Positions 1-10,803 of a DNA stretch of 64,000 nucleotides are shown here, piece after piece. Every line of letters starts with the position of its first letter. Position 1 is the first letter of the stretch. The position numbers and the translations under genes were made by a program. Under the pieces are notes generated by a model. The model saw only the letters and a list, made by a program, of their open reading frames with translations. It was not told the origin of the DNA and ran no database searches. Source of the DNA: Brachynemurus nebulosus (Eukaryota; Arthropoda; Insecta; Neuroptera; Myrmeleontidae); NCBI GenBank assembly GCA_035578155.1, contig JAPWDM010000015.1:6426709-6490708 (forward strand). The letters run 5' to 3'.

Positions 1-834
1 CTTACTTAATTCTAAAAATGGTATATATTTAATTTTCTATGTAAGTATTTTAATTTTATTTATAATTACTATGCTTTTCATTACACTTTTATGTACATTG
101 TATGTTGTAAAAATATTATACGAAAACAAACACGGCTTTCAATTTTGCACACGTTTTTTCTGATAATTTATTTTGTCCCTATTTAAATGTCCGCCACTGT
201 ACATTACTAATTGCTTAGTATCACTTTCGTACAATGTGATTAAAGTTGTAAGAAAATATTAAAAAAAAAAGAATGTAGTTATAAAATTTAAAAAAAAAAA
301 AAATTGTCAAGTTACAAATATTGTTGTAAATGAATCTAATGATGAATATCGAAGAAAATTTACTGTTTTTATGGTGGAACACTGAAAGCAGGTTTTTAGT
401 CAACATAGCTCATAATAGTACTTTGAACTCCTTCCTTTTGGATCTTACTTGAATTTGTATGCCACGTTAGACTAAAGTAAAGAATTGTTAGAAGAAAGAG
501 ACTTAATTGCGGTATTGCTGTATGGCTGAAAGCTTGCTTAATGAAAACTAGTGATGTTCTGTTTATGTGACCTTAAGAATTATAGATTTACAAAGATTTT
601 ATAAAACGAAACTTCTATTTGGGAATGTTTATATTGATAGCTAACGATTATTGTAAATTGGGGTAAATTGGCACACTAAACTCAGAATAGAATTTAAGGA
701 GGAAGTAATTAATTGGTCGAAAGTTGGCCCGAATCTGCCGTTTCTGGCCACCTTTCTGATTTTAGGGCCGAGGGATGTGATGAATCACCCTATAATAAAC
801 ACCCTATACCATGTGAATTTTTTGAGAGTTGTCA
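1..834. other. AT-rich stretch without a recognisable gene
   Basis: Only short open frames and A/T homopolymers are visible. No domain, splice structure or repeat end could be identified. A phrase near 660 (gggtaaattggcacac) resembles one near 1537 (gtgtgccaaatttcgcc) in inverted form, which is too short to interpret. Confidence 0.5.
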
Positions 835-1245
835 TTTTTATTACAGTCCAATTTGTATGACAGAAATGGTATTGGAAAAGGTTCTTTTCTTGGAGGTAAT
901 GTAACCAACCAGAACACTACCGATTGAAATAGCCTCAAATACATATGCATATTTTTACCGTCTAATTGATAAATTAAAGAAAAATTCAAAAATTCAACTT
1001 GGGTAAAAAAAAATTTTTTTGCTCATTTATGTTGTTAATTAATACACTAAATCAGTTTTATCGAAAAATTAATATATAGTCTCATTTAAAAATCTATAAG
1101 TTTGTATCATAGCGCGAAAACCATAAGAACTATAAAGCTCCTGACTATAGTAATCAGTTGCCCCCATCGATATCTAAAACTCTTATTTGAACAATTTTTC
1201 GATTAAGTCAACGATTTGGCTGTAATAAAAATGGAAGCCCTCAAA
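835..1245 (+). repeat. Interspersed repeat, copy 1
   Basis: This ~400 bp segment aligns by eye along its whole length with 3455-3832, at roughly 85 percent identity with small indels. Shared landmarks include 'aaccaaccagaacactacc', 'ataaagctcctgactatag' and 'cttatttgaacaatttttcg'. Neither copy has an open frame. It belongs to an unclassified repeat family, since no terminal repeats or target duplication could be recognised. Copy 1 runs into ordinary sequence at 'ctcacactgtat', where copy 2 runs into (TA)n. Confidence 0.75.
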
Positions 1246-2760
1246 AAACTCACACTGTATATGGCAAATTGTAAAAAAAAAACTGCTTACCGAGAAATAA
1301 AATTATAAATCGCTCATCTCAACATTATAAGACGAGATCATCGTTAAAGAAATTTCTAGAAGAAATGAACGTAGAAAAACGCGACGGTCGCGAGGAAGCG
1401 GGAATGATCGATATCAATCACAGACGCTAATCAATCAAGCGTAGTTGGTTGTTGAAATTAGGGCGTCAACCGAGTAACAAGTAACAAAAAAAGTTAATAG
1501 TGAATTTTTTTTAAACGGTGATTGTGAATTGTTTTAGTGTGCCAAATTTCGCCAAAAAATAAAATTGTAAGTAATCTTCTGGTTTTTTTTTTTCTTTTAA
1601 TCTTTAATAAAATAGTTAGTATTGAATTTGGAAATATTTACTGGAATTTTTTTTTACCAATTATAATATCAATTTCTATTGTTTTTTGAAAATACCTTAG
1701 TTGTGAACTGAAATTTATGTAACCAATATTGTAAAATAAGGTTCAAGTGATTCGTGAATTGTAAATAAAATTTTAGTTTATTGGATTACCAAGGGTTTTA
1801 TTGTTTTTTCTTTATATTTATGCCCTACCGTAGAGTGATCTAAAGCTTTCCACGTTTAACCTCGCTAGCTAATTCACCCTCCGGCAACCAACCATCCTCC
1901 GTTCTGCCTTGTCCCCCGAACATCTGAGGAACTAATTAATTTGGTGGATTCAATTTCCACCTGGTGGCAGCCTACCTCCAATCACTTAAGGAGGTTGGTC
2001 GTAACCCAAATGGTGTATACCCCTTGAACCCCAAAGTGCCGTTCGTACCTCACTACGGGCGTCACAAGATCTCTACATTGACGTATTTTTATTCTGGCGG
2101 AAGACATCTCTAAAATATCCGATGCTATCTAAACTGGCCATTAAATTTATTTCAATCTCGGCTTCCAACTGGTTCAATAAGCATTCAGGTTTCCGGAATA
2201 GATTAACATTTGAACGCTCTAAGAAATTTGTGCATATATATTTTAGTCACAAAATGAATGTAAATAATAATAATTCAACTGAATTAGAATTTTAAAACCA
2301 ATATTAAAAATTGTGATACATAATTTTTATTTTTAAAATAAATATGAAGCAAAAACAAACATTTCTGTGTTTTACTTCCTGATGTGATTATTTTATTACT
2401 ACAATTTACAATCTAATTTTTAACCTGTTTACGCTGTTTACATATTTACTTCTAAAAAATATGTTGTAAACAGAAGTCGTAAACTATGCTTGTAAACATT
2501 GTGAACAGTTTACGCGGCCATCATTGTTTCTGTCACTCAACTTCAATTCAGTGGTCATAATTAGATAAGAATATCGAAATTTTGGTTGACAAGACTAGTG
2601 GACCGGTAAAACTACATTTACTTCCCAAGCATGGAAAGAAACTTACACCAGAAAAAAACACACTACATATTGTTTGAAATATGATAAAGCTATTTCAGAT
2701 AATATTTTCTCTCATGCCTTCAGTGGCTGTGACACTCCGTCAGCTCCGTACAAATAAAAA
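1246..2760. other. Gene-free stretch with a relatively GC-rich island
   Basis: No gene is recognisable. Positions about 1845-2085 are clearly more GC-rich and less repetitive than the surroundings (for example 'ccaccctccggcaacc'-like and 'cctggtggcagcctacctcc' phrases). They follow a stretch with AATAAA-like signals near 1766, so this could be the end of one transcription unit or the edge of a retroelement. No open frame or domain supports either idea. Confidence 0.4.
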
Positions 2761-2838
2761 ATCATTGACCAAAGGCATAACCAAAGTGATCATTGACCAA
2801 AGGCATAACCAAAGTGATCATTGACCAAAGGCATAACC
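2761..2838 (+). repeat. 28 bp tandem repeat, 2.8 copies
   Basis: The unit starting 'atcattgaccaaaggcataa' and ending 'ccaaagtg' is repeated at 2761, 2789 and 2817 with no visible mismatch until the third copy diverges at 'ccgtag'. A local, recent tandem duplication is the simplest reading. Confidence 0.85.
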
Positions 2839-3085
2839 GTAGTAATTTTTTTTTTTTTTAAATTTACTCCAAAGATCTAAACTAAAATAACCTGGAAAAA
2901 AATTAATCGTTTTTTACCCGCTAATATTTTTCAGACACATCCGACGTCTGGAAGCGACGTCTGAGTTTTTTTGGACAAATTTCCCAAAATTCAAAATTTT
3001 TGTTGAAATTCGCTATATTATGCAGGATGCTGCGGCAGTAGTATATACGGCGACCCTTTATAAAAGTTAGTTTTTCTCGGAAACC

Positions 3086-3134
3086 AAGAAGTCAGGAGAA
3101 AACCGTGAAATTCACGGCTTTCTCCTGACTTCTT
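3086..3134. repeat. Near-perfect 24 bp hairpin palindrome
   Basis: Bases 3086-3109 pair with 3111-3134. There is one mismatch (A3102 opposite C3118) and a single-base loop at 3110. The arm begins 'aagaagtcaggagaaaa'. It lies outside any recognised element. It may be the fused ends of a deleted inverted-repeat element or a transcribed hairpin; the sequence alone does not decide. Confidence 0.8.
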
Positions 3135-3454
3135 AATTGGAGTTAAGTAAATTTTATCCTGGGGTTATTGGTAAAAATTAAAATTCAAGTTATTGAATAT
3201 ATAAAAATAAAACTATACAATTTTTAATATTTATTTATTATAAGATATTTCGTATACATACATACAATTACTAGTATACATAGATAAAAAAAAATATTAT
3301 AGGTTTACATATTATATATATTATTTATTTTAAAAAAAATATTATTTTATTAACCTTGAGTGGACCAAGTGAGTTCTAAATTTGCTATAAATAGAGGTTC
3401 TAAAATCATAAGAAAAAAAAAACTTTTTAGTGAAAATTCATGAAAAGATAAGAT

Positions 3455-4570
<1,116 letters not shown>

Positions 4571-7560
4571 GTCAGTGTCTTTTTTTTTATTTTATTAGCC
4601 TTATTACAAAAATAGTAACTTATGGACATTAGCCTATACAATAGCTTTCCTATTTACATATATGTGTTACAATTATTACTATGTACAATAATTTTACAAT
4701 ATTTATTTCAATTCTTATAAATTAATATAGAAATATATACCTATTAGAGTTTAAAAGAATTATGATAATAATAAAAAAAAAATAAAAATTTATAATAATA
4801 AAAAAAAAATTATGTTTTAAATAGTTATCTAAATTTAATAATCTTTCAATATTAAAATTAAATTGTTCAATATTTGATTAAAAAGTATTTGTATCACAAT
4901 GACATTATATAATTTTAATGAAAATATTAATTGATTTAAATTAAATATTATTAGGAAGGTAATTAAATTCCACCACGCCAGTTTAAATGTTAATATTAGA
5001 TTTTTTCAAAAATTTGTAAATGATTTTAGCGATTTCACTTTTTGGGTCATTAATTAAAAAGTTAAAATTTACTGGCAATGTATTTATATGTTTAATTAAG
5101 TTGTTGTATAGATGATCAATTTCATTTTTTAAATTGATACATGTTAGATAGTGATTGATTTTGCCTTTCTCTCCACAGGAACATAAAGGATTATCTTTTA
5201 AGTGTTTTTTTATATAAGTGATATAGCGTGTTAGTATGATTAGATTTGATTCTAATTATCGTCTTTATATAATCCCTGCTCATGCTACTTTTGAACCATG
5301 TTTTCTTTTGTACGGTTTTGTGATGGTATTTATAGTTGATTCCCGTTACTTGATTTTTAAGTTCGAACCATTCATTAAATTTGTTGAATTTGTCTATATT
5401 TAATTGCTTATAGATCGTTTAAAGTTTGTTCTACCTTGATTTCAATGCCATCATAGCAGGCCTCTTTGGCTAATCAGTCGGCTATCTCATTTCCCAATAT
5501 ATTGCTGTGTCCTGGGACCCACAGGATTGTTACATAATTTTTATTGAAGATAAGTTGATTATAGAGTTCCTTAATTTGGCAAACCAATTCGATATTATAG
5601 TTAGAGAAGCTGTTATTTGACAAAGATTTTAAACTACTCTTGGAGTCGGTTATTATTAATATTTTTTCGTTTTTTTTTTTTTTGTCCATGATCGTTTCTA
5701 AACTTTTTTTTAGTGCTAATATTTCAGTTAGCCAACTAGAAACTGCTCTTCCAACTTTATGTTTTATGGAGAAGCCGGGTGTTTCATTATATATCGCTAA
5801 TCCCCTAACATTTTCTTCTGCTTTTATAGATCCGTCAGTGTAGATTATATTGTCCCAATCGTTCGTGATATATTCTCGTACTATTGTATTTATTACTTGT
5901 GTTAAGTCGTGTTTCGTTACGGATGTGTCGTCGATGTTTATTCTAGTTAAATGCGTGCTGGTACTATATTTGTAGTACGGCATGATGTTATAAGTTGGGA
6001 TATTTAAGTTAGTTAATTTTTTATAGGCTTCTATCAAGAGTGGATTGTTTTTATTACTCCAGCACGGTTCGTTCAAAAATTTTATGATCTGTTTGATTTT
6101 AGTTATTAGTATATGGTTTATTAAGTATAGTCTTTTAGTTAGGTACTTTTTAGCTATAAAATCCCTACGAATATCTAGTGGCACATGAACACATTCATTT
6201 AGTAGAGTTTGAATCGGAGTTGATTTGAGGACTCATAAGATTGTCCTAAATGCTGTGTGCTGGATAATGTCAAGTTTTTTGAGTCTACTTTTAGAAGCTG
6301 TGCAAATAAGTGTGGCTGAATAATCGAAGTTAGGTTAAATCAAAGCATTGTAGAGATTGATAAGTGACGTGGGATGTGCACCCCATTTAGTACCACGCAC
6401 TGTTCTTATTATATTTAGCCCATTAACACATTTATTTTGTATATTATTAATTTCTTGAGACCAACTGGAATCTGAATCGAAATATACCTCTAAGTATTTG
6501 ATAGAGCTAACTACTTGGATACATTTGGTGTTTAATTTTAATAATGGGCTGCAGATGATTCTGTGCTAAGTAAATATTATTGCTTTGCTCTTTTCTAATG
6601 AAGGTTCTAGTTCCAAGTATTTTAGTTTTTTTTCTAACCGGTTTATGGAGTGTTGTAAGATTTCTTGGGCATCTTCGAGTGTGTCTCTTGACGTATATAT
6701 TAAAATATCGTCGGCATAGGATAATATGTTCATGCTGTTGTTAATAGCTAAATCGAATTTATTGATGTATATTAAAAATAGTAATGGGCTTAGAATAGAG
6801 CCTTGAGGTAGTCCGCGGATCCCTTTGTAGGACTCAGTTAGTTCGTTATTCATTCGAAAGTACACGTTTCTGTTCTTATAGTATCGATATATCCAGTAAC
6901 TCAACTTCTCGGGTATTCCAATGTGTAAGAGCTTGTTATATAGAATCTCTAAATTTACGCTATCGGAAGCAGCTTTCACATCCAAAAATAAACATTACAT
7001 ACATTCATTTTGATTATATGCTTTTTGAATGTCTAAATTTAGTATATTTAAATTGTCTTGGGTACCTTTGTGTCTACGAAAGCCAAATTGGAAATTCGCT
7101 ATTTTCTGATTTCGTTCCAAGAACCGTTCTATTTTTGCTTTCAGTATGCTTGCCATGGTTTTACTCATACAGGAAAGTAGAGTGATAGGCCTGCAGGATT
7201 CCACTTCCTGTATTGGTTTATTGGGTTTTAAGACAGGTACCACAATTACCTTTTTTCAGTCTCCTGGGATTAAACATTTATCTAATGACTATTTGAATAA
7301 TTCTAATAAAAGCTTTTTAGCTGGTTGAGATAGGTTTTGAATCATTTGATAGTGAATATCGTCATAGCCCGTACTTGTCTTTTTATTGTGTTTCAAGCTT
7401 GTTTCAAGTTCCTCATGTGAAATATTATCAAAAATGGGGTGTTCCGAGTTATATTCTAAATTTCTATCTACATATATAGTTGTCTTCACGTATTGTTAGC
7501 TTAAATTTTCTTTTTATTTCGGTTAATAGTTTTTGATCGTTTATATTATTGGTTGGTTTG
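4571..7560 (-). mobile_element. 5'-truncated non-LTR retrotransposon (LINE) with RNase H
   Basis: On the minus strand the order is reverse transcriptase, RNase H and a C-terminal CCHC motif, followed by an AT-rich 3' region that ends at an A-rich stretch (T-run near 4571 on the plus strand). This is the plan of I-like and related clades, which carry RNase H after the RT. The upstream apurinic-type endonuclease and ORF1 are absent, so the copy is 5'-truncated near 7560. Its 5' side faces a truncated 18S gene in the same orientation, about 220 bp away. Exact clade and both ends are uncertain. Confidence 0.75.
4983..7489 (-). pseudogene. LINE ORF2 remnant: reverse transcriptase, RNase H, CCHC
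   Basis: Reading the minus strand from 7489, an RT fragment contains 'TSTGYDDIHYQMIQ'. It is followed by a palm segment with 'CRPITLLSCMSK' and 'FGFRRHKGTQDNL' (7243-6995). A further frame (6985-6566) holds 'GLPQGSILSPLLF' and the catalytic box 'SYADDILIY'. From 6184 to 5474 an RNase H domain shows 'YTDGS', 'ITDSKSSL' and 'WVPGHSNILGNEIAD', giving the D, D, H and D positions. The frame then decays but still shows 'CSCGEKGKINHYLTC' near 5180. The stop is at about 4983. Several frameshifts and stops separate these blocks, so no active protein is expected. Confidence 0.8.
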
Positions 7561-7780
7561 ATCGTTTATATTATTTAAATTATAAAAAATAAATAACTTT
7601 AACACTTACGATAAATTATACTTTAATGTACATATTAGTATATAAAATTTAACTAGTATACTTTAAACTTTTCAAGCAAGTAAAAATATAAATAATAACT
7701 TACCATAAAAATAAAAATTTAAATAAAAATACAAGTATTTATAACCATATTATACAATATATAATTTATACTTAACTATA

Positions 7781-8176
7781 ACTTTAATATACGCTATTGG
7801 AGCTGGAATTACCGCGGCTGCTGGCACCAGATTTGCCCTCCAATGGATCCTCGTTAAAGGATTTAAAGGGTACTCATTCCGATTACAGAGCCTCGGATGA
7901 GTCCTGTATCGTTATTTTTCTTCACTACCTCCCCGTGCCGGGAGTGGGTAATTTGCGCGCTTGCTGCCTTCCTTGGATCTGGTAGCCGTTTCTCAGGCTC
8001 CCTCTCCGGAATCGGACCATGATTCCCCGTTGCCCGTTACAACCATGGTAGGCGCAGAACCTACCATCGACAGCTGATAAGGTAGACATTTGAAAGATGC
8101 GTCGCCGTTACTATAAAGTCCGTGCGATCAGCTACAAGTTATTCAGAGTCACCAAATTATTACGATGCACATATAT

Positions 8177-8267
<91 letters not shown>

Positions 8268-8532
8268 TATAAAAAAAACAAAATATATAAAAATATGTTA
8301 ACATCGATTGGTTTTGATCTAATAAAAGCATTCCTTCCATCTCTGGTCGGAACTCTGTTTGCGTGTATTAGCTTTAGAATTACCACAGTTATCCAACTAA
8401 ATATATGTACGATCTAAGGAACCATAACTGATATAATGAGCCTTTCGCGGTTTCACCTTAATATGGCCTGTACTGAGACATGCATGGCTTAATCTTTGAG
8501 ACAAGCATATGACTACTGGCAGGATCAACCAG
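7781..8532 (-). rRNA. 18S rRNA, 5' portion only (truncated copy)
   Basis: The minus strand starts at 8532 with the universal SSU start (plus-strand complement 'actggcaggatcaaccag'). It runs through helices such as 'ccgcggctgctggcacc' and 'gatcgcacgga' to 'ctccaatagcgtatattaa', where the match stops at 7781. About 600 nt of conserved rRNA are present, the 5' third of a normal 18S. An expansion of about 100-130 nt, mostly (TA)n, sits between the 'gatcaaaaccaatcg' and 'tggtgactctgaata' landmarks of the V2 region. The conserved blocks look clean, so the copy is either recently dispersed or part of a broken rDNA unit. It is not a complete functional gene here. Confidence 0.93.
8182..8263. repeat. 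(TA)n tract inside the 18S V2 expansion
   Basis: About 82 bp of pure TA lies within the rRNA fragment, flanked by AT-rich bases not found in a typical 18S. It sits exactly in a length-variable helix, so it could exist in a working rRNA as a hairpin or mark relaxed selection in a pseudogene copy. Confidence 0.9.
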
Positions 8533-9095
8533 GGAACTGTATGTTCCAAACTTAATAAAATTATTCCATTTTTAAAAAAATGAATTATTTTAAAAAGTCT
8601 TTCTTTTATTAATCAGTATGAAAATTTATTCATAAACTGATATAAACATATAAAAATTTTAACAAAAATTGAAACAAAAATAAATTTATTTCTTTTATAT
8701 AAAAAATTATACTTTTTATATAAAAAATATTTTCTAAAATTTTTAATATTTAAAAAAATAAAAAAATTCTTTTTGAAAATATTCTTATTAAAATAAAAAC
8801 TATTACCATATATTTTAAGTAATATAGTTTCATTGAAATAATTCAAACATTTGCTCATAACTCTTCGCTAGTTTGTATGCGACAATTTTTAAATATATAA
8901 AATATATATTTATTTTACGTTCAAATAACACACTTCATTCTCGCTTGGTATGTAGTGAGTTTCTGCATTATAAATTTATTAAAAAATTTATTTTATAAAA
9001 TTGTTTGTTCACATAAGAGCCTAAGGCTTAACACCCATAGCCCATGGACTTGCTTTGACATAATATAGGATAATACTATATTAAAAAATTATAAA

Positions 9096-9175
<80 letters not shown>

Positions 9176-9411
9176 CATTTTCAAATGTAATTTATTACAT
9201 AGATTGTATATTTAAAAAACATTTCAAAAAAAATTATATATTTTTTATAACATGTTTAAATGATCATAGTGAGATAGCGACGGCATATTTTCAAAAATTT
9301 TAGTCATTTTAAAAAAATGACATATACATTAAAATCATTCTTTGAGATAAAGTTGCATATGAGGATTATTAACCATCATTACCAACTTATTTTTATACAA
9401 AATGTAGGTAT
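8533..9411. other. AT-rich region upstream of the 18S start, possibly external transcribed spacer
   Basis: Relative to the minus-strand 18S, this is where the 5' external transcribed spacer would lie, and it begins 'gggaactgtatgttcc'. No conserved ETS motif is known that would prove it. A (TA)n tract fills 9101-9174. The phrase 'cacataagagcctaaggctt' near 9011 is the only low-AT part. No gene is visible. Confidence 0.4.
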
Positions 9412-9470
9412 AATTTTTTTTATTAAGATTTTTATCAAAAGTTAACATATATTTTTATTAACTATAAATC

Positions 9471-9527
<57 letters not shown>

Positions 9528-10044
9528 CAATTCCATGTATAAGTCGACCACCCAAAAATGGCATGTACGCCATATTTAATTTCCCTTTGTATATAATAAG
9601 TTTAAGTTGTGGTGAGCTATGAACTCGAATATTATTGAATTATCTTTTATTTTGTCTGAGTTATAATTATTCAAAGTTGCGTTCAAGGTCACAAAATGGG
9701 GATTCCCAAAAATATTTTATCAATTTTTTCAGAGTCTAAGAATAATTAAAAAATGATTACATGTGCCATTGAATGTACTTTACAAACACTTTCAATCAGA
9801 CCGATTTCCGTCCCAATATATGCACATATATTGAAGTAATGGCAACTTTTATTTTTTTCTTTATTCGCTTATACTGAAAATACCTTATCTTCGATTTTCG
9901 ATTTTCTTTTTTTAAATGAAAGTACTCAGTCCCCTCTGTAACGTGGTAATTTTCTTGGTTTTTTTGAGCTTTACGGATTTTACGGGGCTTAGTTTTAAAA
10001 AATACGTGATTTTTTAACTAAATGATAAAATAAAGTATTAATTG

Positions 10045-10105
<61 letters not shown>

Positions 10106-10162
10106 GATTTATGGTTAATAAAAATATGTTAACTTTTGATAAAAATCTTAATAAAAAAAATT
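9412..10162. repeat. Inverted-repeat element with (TA)n inside both arms
   Basis: The left arm at about 9412-9532 and the right arm at about 10040-10162 are inverted copies. Both contain 'ttttatcaaaagttaaca', 'aaatcattta', then (TA)n (9474-9524 and 10049-10102), then 'gagcaatt' facing inward. The ~510 bp between them has no open frame. This looks like a MITE or foldback element; no convincing target duplication could be defined in such AT-rich flanks. Confidence 0.7.
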
Positions 10163-10379
10163 TTACTCGAAAATCACATATTTTTTAAAACCAAAACACT
10201 TACTTTATATATTTTCATAATTTTTTCGTGAAGGAGTACCTTTACGATGTTACTATTGTAAACAAAAATTATTTGAAAATATCATCTTAATAAAAAATAA
10301 TATTTTCAAAAGAATAGAACTTAGTCAAAATAAAACTATTAATGTAATGCTCTTACACACATACATAATAGCTATATAT

Positions 10380-10777
10380 AGTAACGATCTCTTCATATCG
10401 ACAAACGCATATTAAATAAACTACTTATATCAGCATTTCCTGAGACGTGATGTTTATATAAATCAACACTTTTGTGGACATTAATTATTACTTTGTTAAA
10501 CTAAAAATGCAATATTATATTTCAACTGATAAAGCACAAAAATGTAATTCGATACCAAATACGTGCCAATTCAGTCACGTAGATATTTCTTTAAATTCTA
10601 AATTTTGTAAATAATAAAAACTTTTGTAAATCAACGCACAGCTGACCTAATCAGAAATCTATTATAAAAAGGAGACAGTTTTGCGTTGACAACACATTTT
10701 GATAGTCCAAGCTTTGTAGTTAACAACTCAAATAAAATTTTTTTAAAAAGGCCTGTGTCTTAGTGGATAACGTATCT
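10380..10777 (+). repeat. 5' LTR of errantivirus A
   Basis: Begins AGTAACGATCTC and ends GTATCT. Its only visible differences from the 3' copy are one T/C in 'cacgtaga(t/c)attt' and one T/C in the T-run before 'aaaaaggcctg'. It carries a TATA-like box and an AATAAA signal in the usual U3-R order. Confidence 0.93.
10663..10670 (+). promoter_or_regulatory. TATA-like box in the LTR; AATAAA at 10731
   Basis: TATAAAAA followed by GGAGACAG is the best promoter candidate in the LTR. AATAAA at 10731-10736 is the probable polyadenylation signal. The same pair is repeated in the 3' LTR at about 15627 and 15695. Assignment rests on position and consensus only. Confidence 0.55.
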
Positions 10778-10787
10778 GGCGCAGTCG
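10777..10787 (+). other. Primer-binding site (tRNA-Ser type)
   Basis: TGGCGCAGTCG starts at the last base of the LTR and matches the known 17.6/297-group primer site. In this copy it diverges right after the 11-mer ('ttcggac' instead of the 'gtaggat' seen in element B). Its position next to the LTR is diagnostic. Confidence 0.85.
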
Positions 10788-10803
10788 TTCGGACAAAAAT
10801 TAA

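Noticed and set aside
713..904. 63-codon open frame
   Set aside because: No domain; its second half overlaps the interspersed repeat copy, which lacks a conserved frame in copy 2.
1845..2085. GC-richer island as a BEL-type LTR end with a 'tggtggcagcc' primer site
   Set aside because: No second LTR, gag or pol nearby, and the primer-like match is too short.
7797..7985. 62-codon open frame
   Set aside because: Lies antisense within the 18S rRNA fragment.
8533..9070. Complete rDNA unit with ETS
   Set aside because: Only the 5' part of 18S is present and no promoter or spacer repeats can be recognised; kept as a low-confidence note only.
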